Below are positions 1-10,105 of a stretch of 64,000 nucleotides of DNA, in pieces. Source of the stretch: Acidiluteibacter ferrifornacis. Its GTDB lineage: Bacteria; Bacteroidota; Bacteroidia; Flavobacteriales_E; Vicingaceae. Made by a program: the position numbers and the translations under genes. Every line of letters starts with the position of its first letter. The first letter of the stretch is position 1. The DNA is taken from assembly GCF_009909615.1 (NCBI RefSeq), contig NZ_WWNE01000008.1, positions 161,348 through 225,347 of the forward strand, read 5' to 3'. The notes beneath the pieces are model-generated. The model saw only the letters and a program-made list of their open reading frames with translations. It was not told the origin of the DNA and made no database searches.

Positions 1-3000
1 TCGGTGATTATTTGTGAGGGGTATGATTTTCAGTTTAATCACAATGCGACTGATGATGAATTGGATTCATTGTCTTATCACTGGGCAAACGTAGTGAATT
101 CAAGCTCAAGCACAACGCAATATCAACCTGTTATTAATAACTGGGCAGCAGGCTTTTCTTTGGCTAATCCTACGCCAACACCAGCGATGAATCCGCTAAA
201 CAAGTCAGCGACCATCGATCCATTAACAGGAGAAATTAGAATGTTTACAATATTGCCTCCAAGTGTGCCTGCTAATATTGCTGGTATTTACGTTACTTCT
301 GCGCAAGTTGATGCATGGGGGATAAGTCCAATTACAGGAAAGAGGGTAAAGACAGGTACTATTTTTAGAGATATGCCATTTAATATTTTTAGATGTCCTA
401 AAATTACATACACCGCTGTCATAAATGGTAGTCCGGTTACAGTTAACGAAACTAATAAGCCGCCGTTTGTTCAAATTGGGGCTGCTGCTGGTTCAAATAG
501 TTTGGATACAATTGTTTATGCTGGAGATTTTGTTTCTATTCCATTTTTAGCAGTTGATTCCAATACTAGTCCTTGTTCCGTAACATCATTGACCGAAGTT
601 TCGGTTGAGCCGACAGGTTATCAGTTTGATAAGTCTTTTAATGATCCGCAAGGTAATTGCCCAATTAAGCCGTGTGCAACTCTAACTCCTGCCCCATCAG
701 GAGCTCCAGTAAAAAGACTGAGAGGGCTCTCTACTGTAGGAACTAGATTTAATTGGCAAACGACTTGTGACCATCTAAATCCAGTGGGTGTTCAGCAGTT
801 ATCTTCAGGACGATTTACATTCGTTATGAAAGTGTACGATGACTTCTGTCCTGTACCTGCAATTAACTACCCCACTATTAATATTACACTTAAAGCGCCC
901 GATCCATTAGGGCCTCCTGTTATTCGTTGTGTCAATAAATTGGATGACGGAAGTTATGTTATTAGTTGGACTGGGCCAGTGCATCCTGATACGACCAATT
1001 CATTTCATTCTTATCAACTGTTCCTTTCTCAAAGAACAGCGGGTTCAAATGTTCCTTATACTAATTTAAGTAACCCTATCGCTTTTGGTTTGACAGATTA
1101 TGAAGGCTCATATACTATTCCAGCGAGTGCTTTCCCTCCTGGTCAAGAAGTGGCATTTAGAATGAAAACTAGATATGGCTGTGGTGGGTCTGATACTTCT
1201 GATTTCTCTCCATTATATGCGACAACTAATCGTTTGAAGGCGGTGCATTCTGGGACGTTACCAGCTGGAGATCCTAATGCTCCTCAAACTAAAGTTACAC
1301 TTAGTTGGAAGTCACTATTTAATACCATCCCTAATTACAATCCTAGAAAGCCTTTATTAATGGCTTCTTCGATGCTAGAGTCGTGGAATGGCGTATTTTA
1401 TATTTATCAGCGTCACTCGCCACATAACTCAGGGCCTTGGTTGTTGATAGATTCCATTATGGAGACCGATACCTCTAAATTTAAATGGACAGGAGAAAGC
1501 CCTGTCTGTGACGATTCTGTTTCGTTTAAGATTGCAACTAGGGATACCTTGGCCAATTGTGAGTCATTTAGTAATGTGGTGACAAAGAATATGAAATCTA
1601 TTGTGCCGCCTGCAAAGCCAAAATTAATTGAAACATTGGTTCGTCCAAATGGTGATGTTTTCTTGAAGTGGGCAGTTTTGGGACTTTCTGCTGATTCATA
1701 TGTAATCTATGAATCGGATGCTACTGGAGCCTTGATGAATAAGCTTGATAGTGTAATTGTGCCTCAAGACACTTTTATTCATATAGGAGCAGGAGCCGAT
1801 CTAGGTGCTAAGTATTATGTAATAATTCCTTATGACACTTGTAATAAGGCTGTAGCAGGAACAAAATCAGAAGTTATTAAGACTTCCCAAGCTAGCGTTT
1901 CGTTGTCAGGAAACTGTATTGTTACTGCCAATATCACTTGGACTCCATTTTTAGGGTTTGGTGCAGGCGCTATTACTCAGTATGAGTTTTACATTGTTGA
2001 GAATGGTGTGACTACTAAAATCGGGACTAGAAATGTGCCCGTTACCTCATTTGATTACAATGTAGGTCCTCAAACATCTTATGATTTTTATGTAGTTGCG
2101 AAGGCGGGTGCAGGGCAATCGGCTCGTTCAAGTATGTTTAATGTAGTAACTGGTAGCTTACCCGATACTTTTGTTATTGCTCCTCCAGATGTGCGATGTG
2201 TTCGTTATATTGGAAATGTTGTTGAATTGGAATGGTTGAAACCATTAAATCCGAAGAATAATTTTGAAGAGTATCGTGTAGAGCGTTTAGATGGCAATAA
2301 TTGGGTTGTGGCACCAAATGGAATAATTACAGACTATAACACTACAACATATACGGATGCAAGTCCTATAGTAGATTTGAAGTATCGAGTAGCTTCTGTT
2401 TCTAATTATTGTAATCAGCGAAAGGACTCTCTTCCTGGAGGTTTTGTAACTCCGATTGTTTTAGACGTTGAAAATTATGTAATTCCAAATGTGCCAACAG
2501 CTCCTAAGTTGAAATTGGAGTGGACTAGTACAGGAATTCAATATGAGAATAACTATGAAATTTTAAGAGACGCATCAGTCGGAGTGCCAAGTGGTGTATA
2601 TAATGTTGATACAACTGTTAAGCAAACTGTTTTGTCTTTTATTGATACGGATAGTTGTACGAAAATTGGAAGATATTTTGTTCAAGTTCAAGATACTTCA
2701 GGTTGTTATAGTGTATCAAATACAGCCGAGGAAACTTTTAGAGACTCTGAAGGACCACTTAAGCAGTACATCGATTATGTTACTGTAGATTATACAGATA
2801 TTAATAATTTGGCTGTAAAAATAGTATGGTCTAAAAACCCTTCAAAGGATGTTAAAAGGTATATCATCGAACGACCTCTAACTACCTTCCCAATTACTAA
2901 TATTACAATTGATACGAGTGGGGAGACTACAGAAGTTACTGAGTATGTTAATCCTGCTGATACTTCTTACACCTACACTATTTTTGCAGAAGATTCGTGT

Positions 3001-4239
3001 GATGGTATTTCTGACGGACCATTCGATGAAGCTACCACAATTGATATCGACAGTAGGTTCTTGATTTGTGATTCTGCGGTGGAGTTGACATGGAATCGTT
3101 ACGATTGGTTCAGATCTGGTTCAGAGGTGTTGTATGAAATTTACGCATCTCAAACAAAGGTGTTTGCTGATTTTGTGAAAATTGGTTCAACAACTAGAAA
3201 TGTTTTTACACATGAAGGTGTCCAATCAGGAGATAATTACTACTATGTAAAAGCGCTTGATTTAAATGGAGCTGGTCCATTCTTTTCAAATTCTAATTTA
3301 ACATATGAATTTGTTGAATATCCTGATCCTCCTGCATATCAATACATGCACTCTGTATATGTTAATTCTCCAAACTTTATAGAAATTCAATGCTATGTGG
3401 ATACAGCAGCATTGGTTAAAGGATATGCCATTTACCGTGGAGTAGATTCTTCCGCATTGGTTAAAATTGATCAAGTAGGAACAGATGCAGTAGTAGATGG
3501 TGCTGTTAATTTCTCAGACTATAATGTAGTTTCTGATGAAGGTAGCTATTACTATAGAATAAACGCGCTGGATTCTTGCGGAAACTTGTCTATCGCCTCT
3601 AATTTAGGTAAGTCTATTTACTTGGTTAATACTACGGATAACTTGGCTTTAACCAATACTTTGAAGTGGACAGCATATGAAGATTGGGCCAACGGAGTAG
3701 ATTATTACCTAATCTACAAGGCAGAGAAGAATAAGTTTGGCGTAGATGCTTATGATACGTTATATGTAGAGCCAGGAATGGGGAATGTTATTACCTATAC
3801 GGATGATGTTTCTGATTACCTAGATGACAAGGATAACTTCCTTAAAAATGGCCAATATTGTTATTATGTAGTAGCCGTTGAGAATGGAAGAGGAGTTCCT
3901 TCTGATCCTTCAATAGGTTCAGGAATGGCTTTATCAAACGCGGTTTGCACAAATATGCAGCCTGCAATGTACATTCCGAATGCTTTTTCTCCTGGTACTG
4001 CGGTAAATAATGTGTTTAGACCTGAAGGGGTTTACTTTGATTTCACAAGGTATGAGATGATTATTTACAACCGATGGGGAGAAGTTGTTTTCGAAACCAA
4101 TGACTATTACAAAGGATGGGATGGTTCATTGAGTGGAGGAAAGTATGCTCCAATAGGAACTTATGTATACTCGATTCGATTTATAGATTCGAATGGGGAA
4201 GAGCGTTCAAGAAAAGGAACTTTAACCATTGTAAGGTAA
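1..4239 (+). CDS. Giant secreted fibronectin-III-like protein with T9SS type B sorting domain (5' end missing)
   Basis: The frame is open from the first base of the window, so the gene begins upstream. The GTG at position 4 is only the first possible start codon visible and is not the true start. About 1,412 codons are visible. Most of it is a string of roughly 90-100 residue beta-sandwich units that look like fibronectin type III domains, with recurring 'YxIYR', 'YYYV' and 'D(S/T)C' patterns. The last 90 residues (from about 4000) are a gliding-motility-associated C-terminal domain: 'IPNAFSP', then 'IIYNRWGEVVF', 'YKGWDG', and 'GTYVYSIRF'. In Bacteroidota this is a type B T9SS sorting signal, so the protein is probably exported across the outer membrane and attached or released at the surface. 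Its specific function (adhesin, gliding, matrix) cannot be read from the sequence. A strong terminator follows 21 bp after the stop. Confidence 0.85.
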   Translation, partial: SVIICEGYDFQFNHNATDDELDSLSYHWANVVNSSSSTTQYQPVINNWAAGFSLANPTPTPAMNPLNKSATIDPLTGEIRMFTILPPSVPANIAGIYVTSAQVDAWGISPITGKRVKTGTIFRDMPFNIFRCPKITYTAVINGSPVTVNETNKPPFVQIGAAAGSNSLDTIVYAGDFVSIPFLAVDSNTSPCSVTSLTEVSVEPTGYQFDKSFNDPQGNCPIKPCATLTPAPSGAPVKRLRGLSTVGTRFNWQTTCDHLNPVGVQQLSSGRFTFVMKVYDDFCPVPAINYPTINITLKAPDPLGPPVIRCVNKLDDGSYVISWTGPVHPDTTNSFHSYQLFLSQRTAGSNVPYTNLSNPIAFGLTDYEGSYTIPASAFPPGQEVAFRMKTRYGCGGSDTSDFSPLYATTNRLKAVHSGTLPAGDPNAPQTKVTLSWKSLFNTIPNYNPRKPLLMASSMLESWNGVFYIYQRHSPHNSGPWLLIDSIMETDTSKFKWTGESPVCDDSVSFKIATRDTLANCESFSNVVTKNMKSIVPPAKPKLIETLVRPNGDVFLKWAVLGLSADSYVIYESDATGALMNKLDSVIVPQDTFIHIGAGADLGAKYYVIIPYDTCNKAVAGTKSEVIKTSQASVSLSGNCIVTANITWTPFLGFGAGAITQYEFYIVENGVTTKIGTRNVPVTSFDYNVGPQTSYDFYVVAKAGAGQSARSSMFNVVTGSLPDTFVIAPPDVRCVRYIGNVVELEWLKPLNPKNNFEEYRVERLDGNNWVVAPNGIITDYNTTTYTDASPIVDLKYRVASVSNYCNQRKDSLPGGFVTPIVLDVENYVIPNVPTAPKLKLEWTSTGIQYENNYEILRDASVGVPSGVYNVDTTVKQTVLSFIDTDSCTKIGRYFVQVQDTSGCYSVSNTAEETFRDSEGPLKQYIDYVTVDYTDINNLAVKIVWSKNPSKDVKRYIIERPLTTFPITNITIDTSGETTEVTEYVNPADTSYTYTIFAEDSCDGISDGPFDEATTIDIDSRFLICDSAVELTWNRYDWFRSGSEVLYEIYASQTKVFADFVKIGSTTRNVFTHEGVQSGDNYYYVKALDLNGAGPFFSNSNLTYEFVEYPDPPAYQYMHSVYVNSPNFIEIQCYVDTAALVKGYAIYRGVDSSALVKIDQVGTDAVVDGAVNFSDYNVVSDEGSYYYRINALDSCGNLSIASNLGKSIYLVNTTDNLALTNTLKWTAYEDWANGVDYYLIYKAEKNKFGVDAYDTLYVEPGMGNVITYTDDVSDYLDDKDNFLKNGQYCYYVVAVENGRGVPSDPSIGSGMALSNAVCTNMQPAMYIPNAFSPGTAVNNVFRPEGVYFDFTRYEMIIYNRWGEVVFETNDYYKGWDGSLSGGKYAPIGTYVYSIRFIDSNGEERSRKGTLTIVR

Positions 4240-4260
4240 TTTAATCTATAATTACATGAA

Positions 4261-4299
4261 AGACCCTGATTAGTTTCACCTAGTCAGGGTCTTTTTTTG
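4261..4299 (+). terminator. Rho-independent terminator after the type B T9SS gene
   Basis: A 12-bp stem (AGACCCTGATTA pairing with TAGTCAGGGTCT, one G-U pair) encloses an 8-base loop and is followed by a run of seven to eight T. It separates the giant secreted gene from guaB. Confidence 0.9.
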
Positions 4300-4332
4300 T
4301 TTTTTTTAAATTTTTAGCTGGCTTAAAATTGT

Positions 4333-4340
4333 TAATTTTG
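4333..4340 (+). promoter_or_regulatory. Bacteroidota -7 promoter box for guaB
   Basis: TAATTTTG matches the TAnnTTTG -7 consensus of the Bacteroidota primary sigma factor. It lies 28 bases before the guaB start, just past the preceding terminator. No convincing -33 TTG is seen at the usual distance. Confidence 0.55.
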
Positions 4341-4368
4341 CCCCTATTTATAAAGAATTTCACCGATT

Positions 4369-5844
4369 ATGAAAAACGCAGAACCGACAAAATTTATCGC
4401 TGAAGGATTGACTTACGACGATGTCCTATTGGTGCCTTCATATTCAGAAGTTATGCCACGAGAAGTGGTAATTTCTTCGATGTTTACCAAAAAGATTAAA
4501 TTGAATACTCCAATCGTCTCTGCCGCGATGGATACTGTGACTGAATCTGCGTTGGCAATTGCGATTGCACAAGAAGGAGGAATAGGAGTGCTGCACAAAA
4601 ATATGAGTATTGAAGCTCAAGCAGGTGAGGTTAGAAAAGTGAAGCGTTCGGAAAGTGGAATGATAAAAGATCCCATTACCTTACATGACAGTGCCACCGT
4701 TTTCGATGCTAAGAAAATTATGCGTGAAAACAAGATTGGTGGGATTCCTATAGTTGATGATCAAAATGTGTTAGTAGGAATTATAACTAACAGAGATTTG
4801 CGATTCGAAAAGGATTTCAATAAAAAAGTAGCAGATATTATGACTACTCAAGAATTGATTACCGCTCAAGAAGGTACTGATCTTTCAAAGGCTGAATCAA
4901 TCTTACAACAGCATAAGATTGAAAAATTGCCGGTGGTCAATGAAAACAATGAGTTAGTTGGTCTAATTACTTATAGAGATATTATTAAGTTGAAAGAACG
5001 TCCAAATGCATGTAAGGATGAATTTGGTCGTTTGAGGGTTGCTGCAGCTGTAGGTGTAACCGCTGATGTTGTGGATAGAATTACTGCATTGGTTGCAGTT
5101 GGAGTTGATGCAGTAGTTATAGATACTGCACATGGCCATTCTAAAGCTGTTTTAGAGACACTAAAAAAAGTAAAGTCTACATTTCCTGAGTTACAAGTCG
5201 TGGTTGGGAATATTGCAACTGGAGAAGCTGCATTGGCTTTGGCTGAAGCTGGAGCTGACGCCGTTAAGGTAGGTATAGGCCCAGGTTCTATTTGTACTAC
5301 CAGAGTTATTGCAGGAGTGGGAGTTCCTCAATTATCGGCTGTTTTAGTTGTTGCTGAAGCATTGAAAGGTTCAGGAGTGCCAATTATTGCTGATGGAGGA
5401 CTACGCTTTACAGGAGATGTTGTAAAAGCAATAGCAGCAGGTGCCAATACAGTAATGGCAGGTTCAATGTTTGCAGGAGTAGAAGAATCTCCTGGTGAAA
5501 CAATTATCTATGAGGGAAGAAAATTTAAGGCCTATAGAGGAATGGGCAGTATTGAGGCCATGCAGAAAGGATCAAAAGACCGATACTTTCAAGATATGGA
5601 AGACGATATTGCTAAATTAGTACCGGAGGGAATATCAGCTAGAGTGCCTTATAAAGGAAATATATCAGAAGTGATTTATCAATTAGTTGGTGGTTTACGT
5701 GCAGGTATGGGGTATTGTGGATCCAGTACTGTAGAAGAATTGCAGAAAAAGTCTCAATTCATCCGCATTACCAATGCTGGAATCAGAGAAAGTCATCCTC
5801 ATGGAGTAGCTATTACAAGAGAGGCTCCGAATTATAGTCGATAA
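4369..5844 (+). CDS. guaB: Inosine-5'-monophosphate dehydrogenase
   Basis: This enzyme oxidises IMP to XMP with NAD+, the committed step of guanine nucleotide synthesis, in the cytoplasm. The 491-aa length is normal for a bacterial GuaB. The N-terminus has '[16 protein letters not shown]'. Two CBS domains sit at about residues 97-210, inserted in the TIM barrel as usual. The catalytic loop 'GPGSICTTR' puts the nucleophilic Cys at residue 309, and the mobile flap '[10 protein letters not shown]' follows near residue 396. The ATG start agrees with the family N-terminus. It heads a same-strand block with three foldase-type genes and moxR; the 50-bp gap to the next gene allows co-transcription. 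I see nothing unusual in it. Confidence 0.98.
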   Translation: MKNAEPTKFIAEGLTYDDVLLVPSYSEVMPREVVISSMFTKKIKLNTPIVSAAMDTVTESALAIAIAQEGGIGVLHKNMSIEAQAGEVRKVKRSESGMIKDPITLHDSATVFDAKKIMRENKIGGIPIVDDQNVLVGIITNRDLRFEKDFNKKVADIMTTQELITAQEGTDLSKAESILQQHKIEKLPVVNENNELVGLITYRDIIKLKERPNACKDEFGRLRVAAAVGVTADVVDRITALVAVGVDAVVIDTAHGHSKAVLETLKKVKSTFPELQVVVGNIATGEAALALAEAGADAVKVGIGPGSICTTRVIAGVGVPQLSAVLVVAEALKGSGVPIIADGGLRFTGDVVKAIAAGANTVMAGSMFAGVEESPGETIIYEGRKFKAYRGMGSIEAMQKGSKDRYFQDMEDDIAKLVPEGISARVPYKGNISEVIYQLVGGLRAGMGYCGSSTVEELQKKSQFIRITNAGIRESHPHGVAITREAPNYSR

Positions 5845-5894
5845 GAAACAATATTAACCAGATAATAAAGTTTAATTACCCAATATTTAACAGT

Positions 5895-7862
5895 ATGAAT
5901 TTCTATAAAAATCTATTATTTGCGGCTGCGGCCATTTCTATAAACGTAGCAATTGGTCAAGAAAAGGATCCTGTTTTATTAACAATAGGTGAGGATAAAG
6001 TTTTGTTGTCGGAGTTTAAGTCAGTGTATGAGAAAAATAACTCCAACACTCAGGTGGCTAAAAGCAGCCCCGAAGAATATCTGGATTTATACGTGAAGTT
6101 TAGGTTAAAAGTAAAGCAAGCTATGGATTTGCAAATGGATACCTTACCTACATTTGTTCAGGAGCTTGAAGGTTATAGAAAACAACTGGCACAGCCTTAT
6201 TTAACTGATGAGAAAACCAAAGAACGATTAAAAAAGGAGACCTATGAGCGATTGCAGCAAGAGGTTAGGGCTTCTCATATTTTAATTCGAGTAGATGAAA
6301 CCGCATCAGCTGCAGATACATTAAAAGCCTATAAAAAGGCTCAGGAGGCTAGAAAAAAAGTGCTAGCAGGAGAAGATTTCGCTGCGGTAGCTAAAGAGTA
6401 TTCTGAAGATCCATCCGTTAGAAACAATAATGGTGACTTAGGCTTCTTTACTGCTATGTTTATGGTCTATCCATTTGAGAAAGCGGCCTATGGTACCGAA
6501 GTAGGAGAAATTAGTGATATTATAAGAACGTCCTATGGTTATCATATAATTAAGGTAACTGATAAGAGAAAGGCAAGAGGTGACATTCAAGTCGCACACA
6601 TTTTAGTTCGATTTAATGATGGTGCTAAAGAAGAGTCGGTAAAGGATATTGCTGTTTCGGATAGTAAAAAGAAAATCGATGAAATTTATGCGAAATTAAA
6701 AGCAGGAGAATCTTTTGAAGAATTAGCCTCTCTTTATTCTGAAGATAATAAAACGGCTAAAAGTGGTGGAGTCTTACCTCCATTCGGTACTGGGAAAATG
6801 ATTCAGCCTTTTGAGGATAATGCTTTCGAGTTAGAGGAAGATGGCGACTTTTCAGAGCCTTTTGAAACTCAATTCGGATATCATATTATAAAGCGAATCA
6901 AAGCATTCCCAATTCCTTCGTATGATGAAATGGAATCAAAAATCGAAAAGAATTTGTCTCGTGATGCAAAGAAACTATACACCACGGAGGCGGTTGTTAA
7001 TCGTTTGAAAAAGGAATACTTTTTTAAAGAAATGAAGAATAATCTAAAGCCATTTTATAGTTTAGGAGAGGAGTTTGAAGATAAAAAGTGGAATGGAGAA
7101 GGGATTAAAAAATCCAATCAAGTAATGGCAACATTTGCAGATCAGCAAATAACCAATCAAGACTTTATTGATTTCTTGGTAAAAAGAACACCTGATTTGA
7201 GAAAGCAGGATCGCAAGATATTAATTAATAAGCAGTATAATCACTTCATTAATGAGACAATGTTGGATTATGAAGATTCTCAATTGGAAAGAAAATATCC
7301 TGAATTTAAAGCTTTGGTTCAAGAATACCACGATGGAATTTTATTGTTTGAATTAACTGAAGATCAAGTTTGGAATAAAGCAATCATCGATACCAATGGG
7401 TTTAAACAGTTTTATGAAGACAATATTATGGACTATCAATGGCCTGAACGTGTTGATGCTGTTATTTACGTTGCCAATGATTTAAAAATTGCCAATAACA
7501 CCTATAAGTTAGTAAGAAAGAGAATTAATAAAGACTGGACTCCAGAAGATATTAAGAAAATGATCAATGAAACATCTCAGTTGAATTTGGAGGTATTAGA
7601 AGGGAAATATGCTTCCCAAGATAATCCATACATCGATAAAGTTAATTGGGTCCCTAGTTTGTCAAAACCGATAGCAATTGATGGAAAATATGCAGTAATT
7701 GAAATATTAGGTGTGATAGAGCCAGGAGCTAAATCGATTGAAGAAATAAGAGGGAAAATTACTTCTGATTATCAAGATTATTTAGAAAAAGAATGGATTC
7801 AGTCTTTACGAGAGACCTATCCAGTTGAAGTGAATCAGGACGTATTGAATTCAATAAAATAG
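5895..7862 (+). CDS. Periplasmic peptidyl-prolyl isomerase with two PpiC domains (SurA-like)
   Basis: A 655-aa exported foldase. Residues 1-22 form a signal peptide ending 'NVAIGQ'. A helical SurA-like N-terminal region precedes two parvulin-type PPIase domains at about residues 115-225 ('ASHILIRV', 'GDLGFF', 'TSYGYHIIKV') and 230-335 ('VAHILVRF', 'GGVLPPFGTGKM', 'FGYHIIKRI'). The C-terminal ~300 residues lack a recognised catalytic domain and may be a chaperone region. It is longer than E. coli SurA (about 430 aa). It probably assists folding of outer-membrane or T9SS cargo proteins in the periplasm. It is the first of three consecutive foldase-type genes; the next begins 2 bp after its stop, indicating tight co-transcription. 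Confidence 0.9.
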   Translation: MNFYKNLLFAAAAISINVAIGQEKDPVLLTIGEDKVLLSEFKSVYEKNNSNTQVAKSSPEEYLDLYVKFRLKVKQAMDLQMDTLPTFVQELEGYRKQLAQPYLTDEKTKERLKKETYERLQQEVRASHILIRVDETASAADTLKAYKKAQEARKKVLAGEDFAAVAKEYSEDPSVRNNNGDLGFFTAMFMVYPFEKAAYGTEVGEISDIIRTSYGYHIIKVTDKRKARGDIQVAHILVRFNDGAKEESVKDIAVSDSKKKIDEIYAKLKAGESFEELASLYSEDNKTAKSGGVLPPFGTGKMIQPFEDNAFELEEDGDFSEPFETQFGYHIIKRIKAFPIPSYDEMESKIEKNLSRDAKKLYTTEAVVNRLKKEYFFKEMKNNLKPFYSLGEEFEDKKWNGEGIKKSNQVMATFADQQITNQDFIDFLVKRTPDLRKQDRKILINKQYNHFINETMLDYEDSQLERKYPEFKALVQEYHDGILLFELTEDQVWNKAIIDTNGFKQFYEDNIMDYQWPERVDAVIYVANDLKIANNTYKLVRKRINKDWTPEDIKKMINETSQLNLEVLEGKYASQDNPYIDKVNWVPSLSKPIAIDGKYAVIEILGVIEPGAKSIEEIRGKITSDYQDYLEKEWIQSLRETYPVEVNQDVLNSIK

Positions 7863-7864
7863 AG

Positions 7865-8728
7865 GTGGTTTTAAATCAACCTAAAGTAGTTTTAATTGCA
7901 CTGTGTTTTGTTGCACTTGCTTCTTGTAATTATTTCAAATCTAAAGAAGATGGGAAATTGATTGCTTCTGTATTTGATAAAAACTTATATGAGAAGGATA
8001 TAAGTGAGTTATTCAATACTGAGATGTCACCGGAGGATAGTACTGCAGTGGCCAATGCCTATATCGATAAATGGATTAAGGATAATTTATTGTTGAAAAA
8101 GGCTGAATTGAATTTAAGTATTGAGCAAAAGGACTTTGAAAAGCAATTAGAAAATTATAGAAACTCTTTAATTACATTTAACTACGAGAAAAGACTAGTA
8201 GAGCAAAACCTGGATACGTTAATAACTTCCCAAGAGATACAAGAGTACTACACTCAGAATTCAGCGAATTTTGAATTGAAGAACAATATTTTGAAGGCCG
8301 TTTTTGTGAAGGTCTCCAAAGAGGCCCCAAAGGTGGAGAAGTTGAGAAAAGCAATTCAACTGAGCAAAGAGAGAGATTGGAAAGAGTTGGAAGAGTATTG
8401 TGTTCAATTTGCAGAAGTTTATTCATTGGATACAACGGATTGGTTATTATTTTCTGATTTTAGAAAATTGACGGGTTTAAATGTTGAGGATGAAGAAGGG
8501 TTTATTCGAAGTAATCCTACTAAGGAATGGAGCGACTCTACTGGAACTTATTTTATAAATGTACTCGACCATAAAGTAAAGTCTAGAATTTCACCTTTAG
8601 AATTTGCAAGAGACGATATAAGGTCAATATTGTTAAATCAACGCAAGTTAAAGTTGATTGCGAAAATGAAACAAAGTATATACGAGGAAGCACTTCGTAA
8701 AAAGCAATTTGAAATTTATGAAGATTAA
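7865..8728 (+). CDS. SurA-N-like lipoprotein without a visible PPIase domain
   Basis: A 287-aa protein with a GTG start 2 bp after the previous stop. A lipoprotein signal ends 'FVALASC', with the lipidated Cys at residue 21. The body is rich in charged helices ('LLKKAELNLSIEQKDFEKQLENYRNSL'-type, about residues 95-120) and resembles the N-terminal chaperone region of SurA/PpiC proteins. The parvulin signatures seen in both neighbours (HIL(I/V)R, GG.LG, YGYHI) are absent. Its position between two PPIase genes suggests a membrane-anchored partner or chaperone for the same clients; this is inference. It overlaps the next gene by 11 bp if that gene starts at 8718. Confidence 0.8.
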   Translation: MVLNQPKVVLIALCFVALASCNYFKSKEDGKLIASVFDKNLYEKDISELFNTEMSPEDSTAVANAYIDKWIKDNLLLKKAELNLSIEQKDFEKQLENYRNSLITFNYEKRLVEQNLDTLITSQEIQEYYTQNSANFELKNNILKAVFVKVSKEAPKVEKLRKAIQLSKERDWKELEEYCVQFAEVYSLDTTDWLLFSDFRKLTGLNVEDEEGFIRSNPTKEWSDSTGTYFINVLDHKVKSRISPLEFARDDIRSILLNQRKLKLIAKMKQSIYEEALRKKQFEIYED

Positions 8729-10094
8729 AATGATAAAGGCGATAACCACAATTGGACTAATGATGGTGCTGGCTTTCTCTAATTCGTTAGTAGCCCAGCC
8801 GGAGAACAGACAAGTCATAGATGAAGTAATCGCAATAGTTGGAGATGAAATTGTAACTAAAAGTTCATTAGAAACTCAGTACTTACAATACTTATCTCAA
8901 GGAGAGAAAGTGACTGATGATTTGAGGTGTATTATAATGGAAGATCTATTGTTCCAGAAGTTATTATTGAACCAAGCTAAAATTGATAGTATCGAAGTGT
9001 CAGATGGACAAGTGGAATCTGAAATGGAAAGAAGGTTGAGGTATTTTATTGGCCAAATTGGGAGCGAAAAAGCACTAGAGGCTTACTATAAGAAATCAAT
9101 TGATCAGATTAAATCAGAATTAAGGGAGTCTCTAAAAGAACAGTTATTGGTACAAACCATGCAAGATAAAATCACTGCTGATGTATCGGTGACTCCTTCT
9201 GAGGTTGCTGAATTCTTTCATTCTTTTCCAAAGGACAGTTTGCCTTTAATCAATTCAGAGGTAGAGGTGGCTCAAATTGTAAAATATGCACCAATTAGTG
9301 AAGAGAGTAAAGAATATGCGAAAGAGCGATTGCGCGAATTTAAAGAGCGAATTAGAAAAGGAGAAAAGCTTTCTACATTAGCAGTTTTATATTCGGATGA
9401 TAAGGGGTCTGCTAAGAAGGGTGGAGAGATTGGTTACATTGGGAGAGCTGAAGTTGAACCAGAATTTGCTCAAGCTGCATTTAAGCTAAAGCCTGGACAA
9501 GTGTCGGAGGTTTTTTCAACGCGATATGGTTACCATATTGTAGAGTTGATAGATCGGAAAGGTGAAAAGGTAAATGTTCGTCATATTTTAATTAAACCAA
9601 CCATAGATTATGCTGGACTAGAAAGGTTAAAGAAGGAATTGGATAGTGTAGCTAAGGTTGTTGAAAATGATACCATTACTTTTTCTCAAATGGCTCAGAA
9701 ATATTCAGAGGATGAGGATTCTAAAAACAACGGAGGGTTGATATTAAATCCCTATTCAGGAACTTCAGTTTTTCAAGCCGATCAGCTAGATCCTTCCTTT
9801 TTTTTTGTTATTGATAAAATGCAAGTAGGTGAAATTTCTACAGCTTTTTCTACTTCAGATCAGCGAAATAGAGAAGGTTATAGAATAATAAAATTGATAA
9901 AACGAACTGAGCCACATACAGCGAACTTGAATGATGATTATCAGAAGTTGAAAAATGTGGCCACCCAACAAAAAGAGCAGGAGGTGGTTCAAAAATGGAT
10001 ACAAGATCGATTAGAGACATCTTATATAAAAATGAATGAGAAGTATACTGATTGCGATTATAGAAACAATTGGTTGAAAAAATCACCACAATAA
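8718..10094 (+). CDS. surA: SurA-type periplasmic chaperone / peptidyl-prolyl isomerase
   Basis: A 458-aa protein (counted from 8718), close to the usual SurA length. The signal peptide ends 'SNSLVAQ'. The next stretch, 'VIDEVIAIVGDEIVTKSSLE', is the classic SurA N-terminal start ('vv..V.AvVn.evI..s.l'). Two parvulin domains follow: the first has 'VEVAQIV', 'GGEIGYIGRAEVEPEF' and 'TRYGYHIVELID'; the second has 'VRHILIKP' and 'NNGGLILNP'. I chose the ATG at 8718 over the TTG at 8709 and the ATG at 8730 because it gives a normal signal-peptide n-region. The protein likely chaperones outer-membrane proteins. The moxR gene follows by 11 bp, so the guaB-to-moxR block may be one operon. Confidence 0.9.
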   Translation: MKIKMIKAITTIGLMMVLAFSNSLVAQPENRQVIDEVIAIVGDEIVTKSSLETQYLQYLSQGEKVTDDLRCIIMEDLLFQKLLLNQAKIDSIEVSDGQVESEMERRLRYFIGQIGSEKALEAYYKKSIDQIKSELRESLKEQLLVQTMQDKITADVSVTPSEVAEFFHSFPKDSLPLINSEVEVAQIVKYAPISEESKEYAKERLREFKERIRKGEKLSTLAVLYSDDKGSAKKGGEIGYIGRAEVEPEFAQAAFKLKPGQVSEVFSTRYGYHIVELIDRKGEKVNVRHILIKPTIDYAGLERLKKELDSVAKVVENDTITFSQMAQKYSEDEDSKNNGGLILNPYSGTSVFQADQLDPSFFFVIDKMQVGEISTAFSTSDQRNREGYRIIKLIKRTEPHTANLNDDYQKLKNVATQQKEQEVVQKWIQDRLETSYIKMNEKYTDCDYRNNWLKKSPQ

Positions 10095-10105
10095 AACAAG
10101 TAAAT

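Noticed and set aside
4..6. GTG at position 4 as the start of the first gene
   Set aside because: The frame is open to the window's left edge and the protein begins mid-domain with no signal peptide, so the gene starts upstream.
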